Below, piece after piece: positions 1 through 5,427 of a stretch of 5,427 nucleotides of DNA. The position numbers and the translations under genes were made by a program. Source of the DNA: Phycisphaerales bacterium (GTDB lineage Bacteria; Planctomycetota; Phycisphaerae; Phycisphaerales; SM1A02); the NCBI GenBank assembly GCA_018882625.1, contig VERO01000170.1:1-5427 (forward strand). The letters are read 5' to 3'. Every line of letters starts with the position of its first letter. Positions within the stretch are counted from its first letter, which is position 1. Under the pieces are notes generated by a model, which worked only from the letters and a program-made list of their open reading frames with translations, searched no databases and was not told the DNA's origin.

Positions 1-272
1 CTCGACGCCTGCACCGCTGCACACAGCATCACCCACCGGCGCGGGTTTCCGATGCGCTCGACGCCCCACGGCGCGATCAGCTGAAGGCATGCGCCGATGA
101 AGTAGGGAACGGATGCGATGAGTCCGCCGACGACATCGGAGAATCCCAGCGCGAGCGCGTAGGCGGCGAAGTAGCTCTCGCCCATCCCCACCATGAACGA
201 GTAGGTCATGCCGTCGCCGGTGCAGGCAACGATGTCACGACGCAACTGACGCGGTGGTGCGCCTGTATTCAC
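1..272 (-). CDS. MFS-type membrane transporter, N-terminal part (cut by window edge)
   Basis: A reading frame not closed at the window edge gives 90 residues from a GTG at 272. I chose this start because it is the only standard start codon (ATG or GTG) between an upstream in-frame TGA and the conserved sequence; a weak AAGAG lies just ahead of it. A basic stretch (RQLRRD, residues 8-13) precedes the first hydrophobic helix (about 14-42, with ACTGDGMTYSFMVGMGESYF). A second helix follows (about 47-67, VVGGLIASVPYFIGACLQLI), then a cytoplasmic loop WGVERIGNPRRW (69-80), which resembles the loop 2-3 motif (GxxxDRxGxRR) of the major facilitator superfamily. A third helix begins at about 81. The substrate cannot be told from this piece. 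It lies 93 bases downstream of the STN-like gene on the same strand and may be co-transcribed with it, although a hairpin sits between them. The MFS assignment rests on helix layout and this loop only. Confidence 0.7.
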   Translation of the reverse strand, partial: MNTGAPPRQLRRDIVACTGDGMTYSFMVGMGESYFAAYALALGFSDVVGGLIASVPYFIGACLQLIAPWGVERIGNPRRWVMLCAAVQAS

Positions 273-345
273 GCGGGCTCTTGTGATGCGCTGCGGATCA
301 GGGAACGCGCGGTTGGAGCGCTGGCGTCAGGAGGTTCGCGTGGCG

Positions 346-365
346 CGCCGCAGACGCGTGCGGCG
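346..365 (-). other. Hairpin directly after the STN-like gene's stop codon
   Basis: A perfect 7-bp stem (CGCCGCA / TGCGGCG) with a 6-base loop begins at the first base after the TAA stop at 366-368. No T-run follows on the minus strand, so it is not a classical intrinsic terminator. It may stabilise the mRNA 3' end or partly separate expression of the STN-like gene from that of the transporter. In DNA this GC-rich a chance stem is possible. Confidence 0.4.
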
Positions 366-1442
366 TTAGGGTGCCATGCCGCCCGCGCCCCGTCCGCCTC
401 CAGCGCCGGAACCGCCAGTGCCGCCGCCAGCTCCGCCGCTGGCGCCAGCCGCGCCGGTGACGCTCGCGCCGCCGAATCCCTGCACCTGCGACTGCGTGAT
501 CGGCACGGTCATCGTCACGTACCGGCCTGCCGGCGCTGCACCTGATGCAGCTGTGGGCGCGAAGGGGTAGCCGCCGAGCTGGCGGTGCACGAAGTCGGGT
601 GCCCTCACCATCAGGCTGCCCTGGAAGTACTCGATCGTCGCGGCGCCGCTGGCCCACACGTCGGGCTCGATCGTCAGCTGGATGAGACGGATGAGCTTGC
701 CGGCGAGTTCCTCGTGGGATGTGCGCTCGGCATCGCCCGATGGCTGGCCGAACGGTGCGCCGCCACCACCAGCGCCACCGCCGCCCATGCCTCCACCACC
801 GCCACCAGCGCCGCCGAATCCGCCGCCGCCACCGCCCATCCCGCCTCCGCCACCCATCCCGCCGCCCATGGGCATGCCCTGCGCGAGCGCGGTGTCGATG
901 TTGAAGTCGGGTGCGTTGTCGAAGACGGGCGCTTCGTACAGGATGTCGCGCACGGGATACAGCTTGAGCTCAAGGTCGCCGGGGCGCGAGAGGTCGGGCT
1001 TGGTGCCGATCTCCAGGAACGTGGACTTGAGCTGCCACGTGCAGGGCACGTTGGTGCACACCTGTGCCATGATCTGCTCGAGGACGGTGAGCGCCGGCGT
1101 GCTGTCGAGCTTGAGGGTGATTGTGGCCTCTGGGTCGATGCCTTCCGGGAAACGGTCACTGCGGAAGCGCACGATCATCTGCACACCGAGGTTCTTCTTG
1201 AAGTAGTCGAAGGCGTCCTTCGCGGTGGTCTCCGCGAAGTCGACACTCATGGGCGTGGTCAGCAGCGCTCCGAGGATCTTCGGCTTGGCGGTCTGCATCT
1301 CCTCAGCCGCGGCGTCGGCCGCACGCTGCTGCATGACGGCATCGATCGCGCCTGAGAGGCCCTGCGCTCCCGCGGAGGCCGCGAGCATCATGGCCAAGGT
1401 GGCCGCGGACGCAGATCGGAGAGTCTTGGCGTGTGGGTTCAT
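366..1442 (-). CDS. Exported STN/secretin-N-like protein with glycine-rich linker and tail
   Basis: The protein has 358 residues. A signal peptide is clear: basic start, hydrophobic core TLAMMLAASAGA, likely cleavage after residue 26. Residues about 65-165 resemble the short STN/secretin N-domain: SVDFAETTAKDAFDYFKKNLGVQMIV, then ATITLKLDSTPALTVLEQIM, then a segment with two cysteines (129 and 134) and LKLYPVRDIL. Residues 193-228 are almost pure glycine with a few Met, Ala and Phe. Residues 241-292 form a second conserved block, LAGKLIRLIQLTIEPDVW...IEYFQGSLMVRAPDFVHRQLGG, of the kind found in planctomycete proteins of this type. The tail (323-356) is again Gly/Ala/Ser-rich. No secretin barrel or TonB receptor is attached, so it is probably a free periplasmic or cell-surface factor of unknown role. 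The ATG overlaps the preceding gene's TGA (ATGA), and a GGAG lies 4 bases upstream, which indicates translational coupling. Confidence 0.8.
   Translation of the reverse strand: MNPHAKTLRSASAATLAMMLAASAGAQGLSGAIDAVMQQRAADAAAEEMQTAKPKILGALLTTPMSVDFAETTAKDAFDYFKKNLGVQMIVRFRSDRFPEGIDPEATITLKLDSTPALTVLEQIMAQVCTNVPCTWQLKSTFLEIGTKPDLSRPGDLELKLYPVRDILYEAPVFDNAPDFNIDTALAQGMPMGGGMGGGGGMGGGGGGFGGAGGGGGGMGGGGAGGGGAPFGQPSGDAERTSHEELAGKLIRLIQLTIEPDVWASGAATIEYFQGSLMVRAPDFVHRQLGGYPFAPTAASGAAPAGRYVTMTVPITQSQVQGFGGASVTGAAGASGGAGGGTGGSGAGGGRGAGGMAP
375..476 (-). repeat. Low-complexity Gly/Ala/Ser-coding tail
   Basis: This encodes residues 323-356 of the STN-like protein, a run of GG, GA, GS and GT units with no hydrophobic core. 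It is probably disordered. It matches the composition of the internal glycine linker but is less pure in glycine. Confidence 0.7.
759..866 (-). repeat. Low-complexity GGN tract encoding a polyglycine linker
   Basis: This encodes residues 193-228 of the STN-like protein, imperfect repeats of GGGGM, GGGGF and GGGGA type. The GGN/GCN triplets show as CCACCG-type repeats on the plus strand. Such tracts vary in length by slippage; all changes here keep the frame. It separates the two folded segments of the protein. Confidence 0.8.
1439..1442 (-). promoter_or_regulatory. ATGA stop-start overlap (translational coupling)
   Basis: The TGA of the 691-residue protein gene (1439-1441) and the ATG of the STN-like gene (1440-1442) share bases as ATGA. 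A GGAG sits 4 bases upstream of the ATG inside the preceding gene. This is a standard arrangement for re-initiation, and it implies a linked output of the two exported proteins. Confidence 0.85.
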
Positions 1443-3514
1443 GGCGCTCCAGTCGGTGAGTTGCCTGCCGCCGAACTGCTTGATTCTATCACGCGCTCAA
1501 GCGAAATCATCCCATCGTGGGATTCCGTCAGTGCCAAAAGTGCTGTGGCATTGGCAGCGACGGAGAGCCTCATCTCCCATGGTGCCGAGCGCACAGCGCC
1601 AAGGCAGCGTCGACCACCCGGGATGCTGGCCGCAGAGACGTCGTCTACCTGCAGCTGCCGCAGGAAGCGCACCGCCATGCGCTGCATCTCGCGTGCTCGG
1701 TAGCGCTCGCCTTCGGGAGTCATGGCGGGGCTGTCGAGCATCAGGGCAAGACCGAGCGTGGGACGTGCCGACTGGGCCGTGGCGCCGCGCGTGTTGGGGC
1801 CCGCAAGGCGGAAGCCGCCGATGAGGTCATCAGGGAAGGGGGAATCGACTGCGGTGCCGTCATCGATCTCTGGTGCGATCTGCGCGCGCGAGAGCGCGGC
1901 GCGTGTGGAGCGCGCGAGCTCATGTTGCGCGAGCGCGTCAGGTGATGCTGGCGCCTTCGCGGCAGCGAGCGATCGCTCAGCCCACAGCATCCATCCCAGC
2001 TCGGAGACCAGTTCGCGGCGCGGGATCTCGCGCCATGCGGTGTCGAGCGTGGCACGCAGCGTCGCGGCATCGACGCGTGGGTCACCCGCGCCGCAGAGCG
2101 CGCACGCGGCGGCGATCTCGGCGATGCGGGTGCGCGGGGGAACATCAGGTGTCATCCATGCGGTGGAGCTTGCATCGCGCAGGAACTCGCGTATGAGCGT
2201 GTCGCGCGCGTGCGCGAGGTCGGCGTCGGGTGCGGGCAGGGCGGCGGGGGCATTTGGGCTCGGTGCAGTGGTGGCGGCGGCCGCCGTCGGGCCAACAGCA
2301 AGGTCGCCGAGCTCCAGCGCAGCCATCACGCCGAGTGCAATCGCATTGCGGTCCTGCAGCGGATCGCGCTCGACTGGCGCCACGCGCAGCAGTGCGACCA
2401 GGATGCGACGGGCCGCGGCACGCGCCGCGTTGGCGTGCTCCGGATCGGAGGAGCTGCGTGCGTACCGCGCGAGCGCGAGCGCGGCGAGCGCCTGGTCCGC
2501 AGGGAATGCGGCCATGGGCTCGTGGACTCCGGCTGAGGGGATCCAGTCGCCACGGAGCCCGAGGTTTTCGAGCACCTGCGCGCCCTCGGCGACGTCAAGG
2601 CCGCTTGTGGTCGGGTGCAGGTGGTTGCAGAGCCAGTTGGCGATGCGGTCCGCGGCGGCTTTCGCGCCCGCATCTGCACCATCGGCTGGTGCCGTGACGA
2701 CCAGTCGAGCCAGCCGGGTGACCTGCACGGGATCGCGGGAGTCGAGCGGTTGCACCAAGCGTGTGACGGGCACGCGGTACAGCGCTGGGGTCTCTGCGGG
2801 GAGGAGGTCTGGAAGGTCGCGCATCGGCACGCCGAGCCGGCTCGCCATGCCCACGAACGTGCGCGCAGGATCTGATGCGACCTCGAGCGACATCGCGCGG
2901 CTGGGTAGGGTGTATAGCCAGCGGGCGCCGCGGCGCACAGCCATCCCATCGATGCCTGGTTCGATGCTGCGCGCGACCTGCTCGTAGTTGACGCCTGCGA
3001 GCGGGACGGGGTCGGCTGCGACTTCGATCTCGAGCGAGAGGCGTGTCCACGCCGAAGGGTCGGTCTCGAGTGCGCGTGCGAGCGTGGTGTCGCGGCGCGC
3101 ATCGGCGATGGCCTGCCGGACTGCGTCGGCGAGGTCGGGCTCGCGCAGCGGGACCGATGTGGCGCCATCGACGCGCCTGGGGTCAGTGCGGGGCTGCGAC
3201 TGCGACTCGCCGACGCCGATGAGTGTGCCGTCGCGGCGGATGCTGGCGGCGACGACGCGCGCGTTCGGCACGGGACGGGGTTCGGTGGGGGTTTCGCCCT
3301 TGTCAAGCCATCCGCGGGCGTCGAGCCAGGCCTCGGTGGCCACGACAGTTGGGCTGGGGGCTGGCGGGGGGGATGCTCGGGGACCTGCAGCGGCTGCCGG
3401 GACAACCGGGGGAAGCGCCCGATCCTGCGCGGAGGCAATAAATCCGCCCGTGAAAGCCACCAGAGATGCGAAAAGTCGCATGGTTCGGCTAGACAGCCGC
3501 CGTTTCTCGGGCAT
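1439..3514 (-). CDS. Exported protein: AMMECR1-like N-terminal region plus helical-repeat C-terminal half
   Basis: I start this 691-residue protein at the ATG at 3514. The frame stays open to a TTG at 3568, but the added residues would displace a good signal peptide; an ATG at 3481 is a possible alternative. The signal peptide has basic EKRRLSSR, core LFASLVAFTGGFIASA and cleavage near residue 29. A Pro/Ala-rich spacer follows. Residues about 87-240 resemble a degenerate AMMECR1-like domain: RRDGTLIGVGE, LADAVRQAIADARRD, LSLEIEVAADPVPL, EPGIDGMAVRRGARWLYTLP, and a closing FVGMASRLGVPMRDLPDLLP. The family's LRGCIG motif is not preserved. Residues about 280-670 are mainly amphipathic helices (DQALAALALARYA, NAIALGVMAALELG, RIAEIAAACALCG, MQRMAVRFLRQLQ), ending in GGRRCLGAVRSAPWEMRLSVAANATALLAL. 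This recalls an alpha/alpha-toroid of the squalene-cyclase or prenyltransferase-like type. Function is unknown. The domain reading is mine and moderate; the gene itself is certain. Confidence 0.75.
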   Translation of the reverse strand: MPEKRRLSSRTMRLFASLVAFTGGFIASAQDRALPPVVPAAAAGPRASPPPAPSPTVVATEAWLDARGWLDKGETPTEPRPVPNARVVAASIRRDGTLIGVGESQSQPRTDPRRVDGATSVPLREPDLADAVRQAIADARRDTTLARALETDPSAWTRLSLEIEVAADPVPLAGVNYEQVARSIEPGIDGMAVRRGARWLYTLPSRAMSLEVASDPARTFVGMASRLGVPMRDLPDLLPAETPALYRVPVTRLVQPLDSRDPVQVTRLARLVVTAPADGADAGAKAAADRIANWLCNHLHPTTSGLDVAEGAQVLENLGLRGDWIPSAGVHEPMAAFPADQALAALALARYARSSSDPEHANAARAAARRILVALLRVAPVERDPLQDRNAIALGVMAALELGDLAVGPTAAAATTAPSPNAPAALPAPDADLAHARDTLIREFLRDASSTAWMTPDVPPRTRIAEIAAACALCGAGDPRVDAATLRATLDTAWREIPRRELVSELGWMLWAERSLAAAKAPASPDALAQHELARSTRAALSRAQIAPEIDDGTAVDSPFPDDLIGGFRLAGPNTRGATAQSARPTLGLALMLDSPAMTPEGERYRAREMQRMAVRFLRQLQVDDVSAASIPGGRRCLGAVRSAPWEMRLSVAANATALLALTESHDGMISLERVIESSSSAAGNSPTGAP

Positions 3515-3520
3515 CGTGCG

Positions 3521-3526
3521 AGTGTA
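3521..3526 (-). promoter_or_regulatory. Candidate -10 box (TACACT), possibly for a leaderless transcript
   Basis: On the minus strand TACACT matches the sigma-70 -10 consensus at four of six bases. It ends 6 bases before the ATG at 3514, so transcription would start at or near the start codon. No usable ribosome binding site is visible there (the nearest, GAGGA, is 15 bases away), which fits a leaderless mRNA. The -35 region at correct spacing (TGGGGT, 3544-3549) is poor, so the call is weak. Confidence 0.3.
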
Positions 3527-3552
3527 GGTTCCTCGTGGACCCAACCCCAGCC

Positions 3553-3642
3553 ATGTCAGTCCTTTCAAAGGTGATCACCCTGGAGAGCACGCGCCGGAAG
3601 CTGGCGCTCCTCACCATTCTGAGCTACATCGCCATCTGCTGA
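3553..3642 (+). CDS. Possible 29-residue hydrophobic micropeptide
   Basis: An ATG-to-TGA frame of 29 codons lies on the plus strand, opposite to all the large genes. The product starts MSVLSKVITLEST, has a basic turn RRK (14-16) and ends with a short membrane-like segment LALLTILSYIAIC (17-29). After the ATG, G or C occupies 13 of 28 first positions, 12 of 28 second and 24 of 28 third. This is the periodicity expected of a real gene in a GC-rich genome and is unusual for spacer DNA. A strong plus-strand terminator ends about 140 bases downstream. Against it: it is very short, no Shine-Dalgarno site precedes the ATG, no good promoter is visible, and its start lies only 38 bases from the divergent start at 3514. 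I recognise no family. It could be a small membrane peptide, a leader peptide without a downstream gene, or a remnant of a longer gene. Confidence 0.35.
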   Translation: MSVLSKVITLESTRRKLALLTILSYIAIC

Positions 3643-3665
3643 GAGCGAATAGTGTGCGCTCTCGG
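3639..3665 (+). other. Stem-loop starting at the micropeptide stop codon
   Basis: GAGAGCG (3641-3647) pairs perfectly with CGCTCTC (3657-3663) around a 9-base loop. Two more pairs (C-G and U-G) extend the base. The TGA of the small plus-strand frame lies within the 5' arm. The 3' arm can also pair with GGAGAG at 3696-3701, so this hairpin and the next are partly exclusive. Confidence 0.45.
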
Positions 3666-3701
3666 CCGCCGCACAACCCCCCAGAGGGGGCGGCTGGAGA
3701 G
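3659..3701 (+). other. GC-rich long hairpin with alternative inner CCCCC/GGGGG stem
   Basis: CTCTCGGCCGCC (3659-3670) pairs with GGCGGCTGGAGAG (3689-3701), giving about 12 pairs with one G-U and one bulged G. Inside the loop, CCCCC (3677-3681) can pair with GGGGG (3686-3690) over a four-base loop, which competes for the G-rich part of the outer stem. No T-run follows on either strand, so it is not a terminator. It is probably part of a structured transcript. Confidence 0.45.
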
Positions 3702-3749
3702 GATGGGGTGACTCGGCTGCTTCGAGTGCAGTCCAAGTCAACATAGGAG

Positions 3750-3785
3750 ACCCGCCCCGCGGCAACGCGGGGCGGGTTCTTTTTT
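3750..3785 (+). terminator. Strong intrinsic terminator, plus-strand orientation
   Basis: A perfect 11-bp stem (ACCCGCCCCGC, 3750-3760, with GCGGGGCGGGT, 3767-3777) with the 6-base loop GGCAAC is followed by TC and six Ts (3780-3785). This is a textbook Rho-independent terminator for plus-strand RNA. Read on the minus strand the hairpin is followed by CTCCTATG, so there is no U-run. It lies 18 bases past the stop of the exostosin-like gene and could act there only as a weak or 3'-protecting hairpin. Its natural client would be a plus-strand transcript from about 3500-3750. Confidence 0.85.
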
Positions 3786-3803
3786 GGGGTGGAGGTTGGG
3801 CGC

Positions 3804-4700
3804 TTACGCGGACGGGCGTGTGCGGTCGCGGATGCGTCGCATCCACCATTCGGCTCCAAGCGCCTCCCACTGCCATGTGCGCTGCTGGAGGGCGCCCCAC
3901 GTGTCCTCGAGGAGCGCCTCGGTGACTTCGCTGAAGCTGTCGACAGCCAGCACTGGGAGCAGGCCCTCGAGCGGAGTGTGGGTGAAGTGTCGCTCCACCA
4001 CAGGTATCACTCCGCAGCAGAGCGCCTCCCACATCCGATGCGTATCGATGCCATTGCCCCGCGGGCAGAGCATGAACTTGTGCTCGCACAGCTCGTCCAG
4101 GAATCGGTGCCGCTCAGCGATCGGGAACGGACGCTGCACCGTTGCCCAGCCGGCCTGCTCGAACATGTGGTAGAGCGGGCCGCGGACTGATGGAAACGTC
4201 TCGGTTCGGTGATTGACGTACAGCAGCCGACGGGCAGATGTGAGTCGGAAGCCATCACGCACGCACTCCCGGTAGAGCGATGGGCCTATGCCCAGCGGAA
4301 TCGGCTCGACGCGGCGTGTGCAGGCGTTCACGCCGTGCCAACGAGTTGGGAGATATCGGGCGACAGATTGTACGAGCTCGTCAGTGATCGGGTAGTCCGA
4401 TTGCCCCGTCACGAGCACGAAGGGCGTGGAGATGCCCATCTGGCGGCAGTAGGCGACGAGGCGGTACACGTAGTCCGTCTTGCAGAAGACGGTGGTGTCC
4501 GCTCGTATCTCGGAGGGGTCGAAGGGATTCAGGTACTCGGTGCAGTCCGGATGCACCTTGAACTGCTTCGCGCCTGAGGTGAAGTCGGATGCTTCGGAGG
4601 CGACATACGCAAACCATGCGTCGCACGACCGGGCAATGGCATCGCCGCTCAGAATCGGACCGAGGCTCTCGATCACAGTGCCGAAGGCGCTACCGGGCAT
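3804..4700 (-). CDS. Exostosin/GT47-like glycosyltransferase
   Basis: The protein has 298 residues from the ATG at 4700. The frame extends further upstream to 4817, but that part is Arg/Ser-rich shadow of the preceding gene, so I reject the longer start. Motifs match exostosin-type (GT47-like, GT-B fold) proteins: VFCKTDYVYRL (71-81), PFVLVTGQSDYPIT (93-106), RWHGVNA (120-126), IPLGIG (134-139), and the diagnostic FMLCPRGNGIDTHRMWEAL (209-227) followed by CCGVIPVVE and, near the C terminus, LLPVLAVDSFSEVTEAL. In this family the NGIDTHR..E region lies in the nucleotide-sugar site. There is no signal peptide or membrane helix, so it probably acts in the cytoplasm on a polysaccharide or glycan intermediate. 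Donor and acceptor are unknown. It overlaps the preceding glycosyltransferase-like gene by 11 bases (ATGCCCGGTAG), with no clear Shine-Dalgarno site, so coupled translation is likely. Confidence 0.8.
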   Translation of the reverse strand: MPGSAFGTVIESLGPILSGDAIARSCDAWFAYVASEASDFTSGAKQFKVHPDCTEYLNPFDPSEIRADTTVFCKTDYVYRLVAYCRQMGISTPFVLVTGQSDYPITDELVQSVARYLPTRWHGVNACTRRVEPIPLGIGPSLYRECVRDGFRLTSARRLLYVNHRTETFPSVRGPLYHMFEQAGWATVQRPFPIAERHRFLDELCEHKFMLCPRGNGIDTHRMWEALCCGVIPVVERHFTHTPLEGLLPVLAVDSFSEVTEALLEDTWGALQQRTWQWEALGAEWWMRRIRDRTRPSA

Positions 4701-5418
4701 CGTGGCCGGAGGTCCGATGCTCGTGGGCTTGCCGGAACTCGCGCCGCCAGCGCGCGCGCGTCTCCACGTCGGTGGCGATCTCGCCGACGAACGAGTACTC
4801 CGCGGTGTCCACCTCATGGAGCGTCACATCCTCGTCGGGGAACCTGCTGATGATGTCCTGCACTTCGGCATCGTGCCTGATGCGTGGGTACACCGCGTCG
4901 GACAGGAACTTCTGGTCCCGGTTGTAGTGATTGCCGTAGCGCCAGAGCCGTGGCAGCAGCGGAGAGATGAGGTTCGCGGAGGTGTGGCCGCCCCACATCC
5001 CGCCCATCATGCGCATCGCATGCGAGTAGTGGTCGCGCAGGATCCACCAGCGCCTGCCGCTCGCGATCCAGCGGTCATGGAGGGCGCGCTCCCGCTCGGA
5101 GGCGGCCGAGTCGATGTCCCTGATGAGGAATCGCCGCTTCGAGAGGTCCTCGCTGGCGAGGAACCTCCAGAACATGTAGGTCGCATCGATGCCGCGCGCT
5201 GCCATGACCGCGATCTCCGCGCCAGCGCTGCGGAGCTCGTCGATCGTCGCCCCGGGCACATCCTCCGCGACGTAGAAGCGGCACACGTACTCGGGAAAGT
5301 GCTGCCGGTAGGCCTCCACATTCAGGAGCCCTCCCTTCACGTAGCGAGGGTCTGTGCCGTACAGCGAGAAGGCAACGACATGCTCCGCGCCCGTGCAGTG
5401 CATCTCGCGCAGCCTCAT
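4690..5418 (-). CDS. GT-A-type glycosyltransferase-like protein
   Basis: The protein has 242 residues if it starts at the ATG at 5418. The second ATG at 5403 has a GAGG 9 bases upstream and may be the true start (237 residues). No stop occurs in the 9 bases before 5418, so a start beyond the window cannot be excluded. The sequence opens like a GT-A enzyme: HVVAFSLYGTDPRYVKGGLLNVEAYRQHFP (13-42) and CRFYVAEDVP (46-55). It then has YMFWRFLA (81-88) and RDIDS (100-104), a DXD-type motif expected to bind metal and nucleotide sugar. ASERERALHDRW, ILRDHYSH (126-133), MMGGMWGG (137-144), DQKFL (168-172) and YSFVGEI (208-214) follow. These recur in small, poorly characterised bacterial glycosyltransferase-like proteins of polysaccharide clusters. 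No signal peptide is seen. It is followed directly, with overlap, by the GT47-like gene, so the two probably serve the same glycan. Specificity is unknown. Confidence 0.72.
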   Translation of the reverse strand: MRLREMHCTGAEHVVAFSLYGTDPRYVKGGLLNVEAYRQHFPEYVCRFYVAEDVPGATIDELRSAGAEIAVMAARGIDATYMFWRFLASEDLSKRRFLIRDIDSAASERERALHDRWIASGRRWWILRDHYSHAMRMMGGMWGGHTSANLISPLLPRLWRYGNHYNRDQKFLSDAVYPRIRHDAEVQDIISRFPDEDVTLHEVDTAEYSFVGEIATDVETRARWRREFRQAHEHRTSGHDAR

Positions 5419-5427
5419 CTTGCGGAC

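Noticed and set aside
753..890. CCACCG-type repeats on the plus strand as a CRISPR or satellite array.
   Set aside because: There is no regular repeat/spacer pattern. They are glycine codons of the STN-like gene read backwards.
585..1355. Plus-strand open frame of 256 codons opposite the STN-like gene.
   Set aside because: It is antisense to a clear exported protein with conserved blocks, and its His/Ala/Thr-rich centre is simply the reverse of the glycine codon tract.
1722..2987. Long plus-strand open frame of 421 codons opposite the 691-aa gene.
   Set aside because: Its product is a low-complexity Ser/Ala/Arg sequence, as expected for the antisense of a GC-rich gene. The minus-strand frame has a signal peptide and ordered domains.
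3515..3568. TTG start at 3568 for the 691-aa protein.
   Set aside because: It would place 18 unlikely residues before a well-formed signal peptide. The ATG at 3514 is better.
3560..3632. tRNA-like sequence on the minus strand: GGCGATGTAGCTCAG, a GG-containing D-loop, and a 5-bp stem with the 7-base loop AGCTTCC.
   Set aside because: There is no T-arm (GGTTCGA-type), no matching 3' acceptor strand (CATCGCC), loop position 33 is G instead of U, and the D and anticodon stems would overlap. It is more simply explained as the antisense of the small plus-strand frame.
3640..3642. Read-through or selenocysteine at the TGA ending the small plus-strand frame (it follows a Cys codon, with a hairpin next to it).
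   Set aside because: The sequence after TGA is an Arg/Gly/Pro-rich stretch without coding character. The hairpin includes the stop instead of following it at SECIS-like spacing.
4701..4817. N-terminal extension of the GT47-like protein to an ATG at 4817.
   Set aside because: The extra 39 residues are Arg/Ser/Pro-rich shadow of the preceding gene. Starting at 4700 leaves the usual short operon overlap.

Overview
The window is GC-rich bacterial DNA. Every large gene lies on the minus strand, so the biological reading order runs from the right end to the left. Two features suggest a planctomycete, most likely of the Phycisphaerae type: an exported, glycine-rich protein with secretin-N/STN-like segments and no outer-membrane barrel, and the scarcity of clear Shine-Dalgarno sites. 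This placement is inferred from protein style and is not proven.

Right part (about 5427 to 3804): two overlapping glycosyltransferase-like genes. The first has a GT-A style RDIDS motif. The second is an exostosin/GT47-like protein with a CPRGNGIDTHRMWEAL motif. They overlap by 11 bases and look like the end of a surface-polysaccharide operon whose beginning lies outside the window.

Middle (3515-3803): 289 bases without a large gene. It holds a strong intrinsic terminator that works on the PLUS strand, opposite to all the large genes. Upstream of it are further RNA hairpins and a 29-codon plus-strand open frame with strongly coding-like third-position GC. I read this as a possible small plus-strand transcription unit (hydrophobic micropeptide or sRNA). 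It is divergent from the 691-aa gene and convergent with the glycosyltransferase pair.

Left part (3514 to 1): an apparent operon of three genes. The first encodes an exported 691-aa protein with a degenerate AMMECR1-like N-terminal region and a helical-repeat C-terminal half. It is joined by an ATGA stop/start overlap to the exported STN-like glycine-rich protein. After a 93-base gap with a hairpin comes the 5' end of an MFS transporter gene, cut by the window edge. The first two products probably act together in the periplasm; their biochemical role is unknown.
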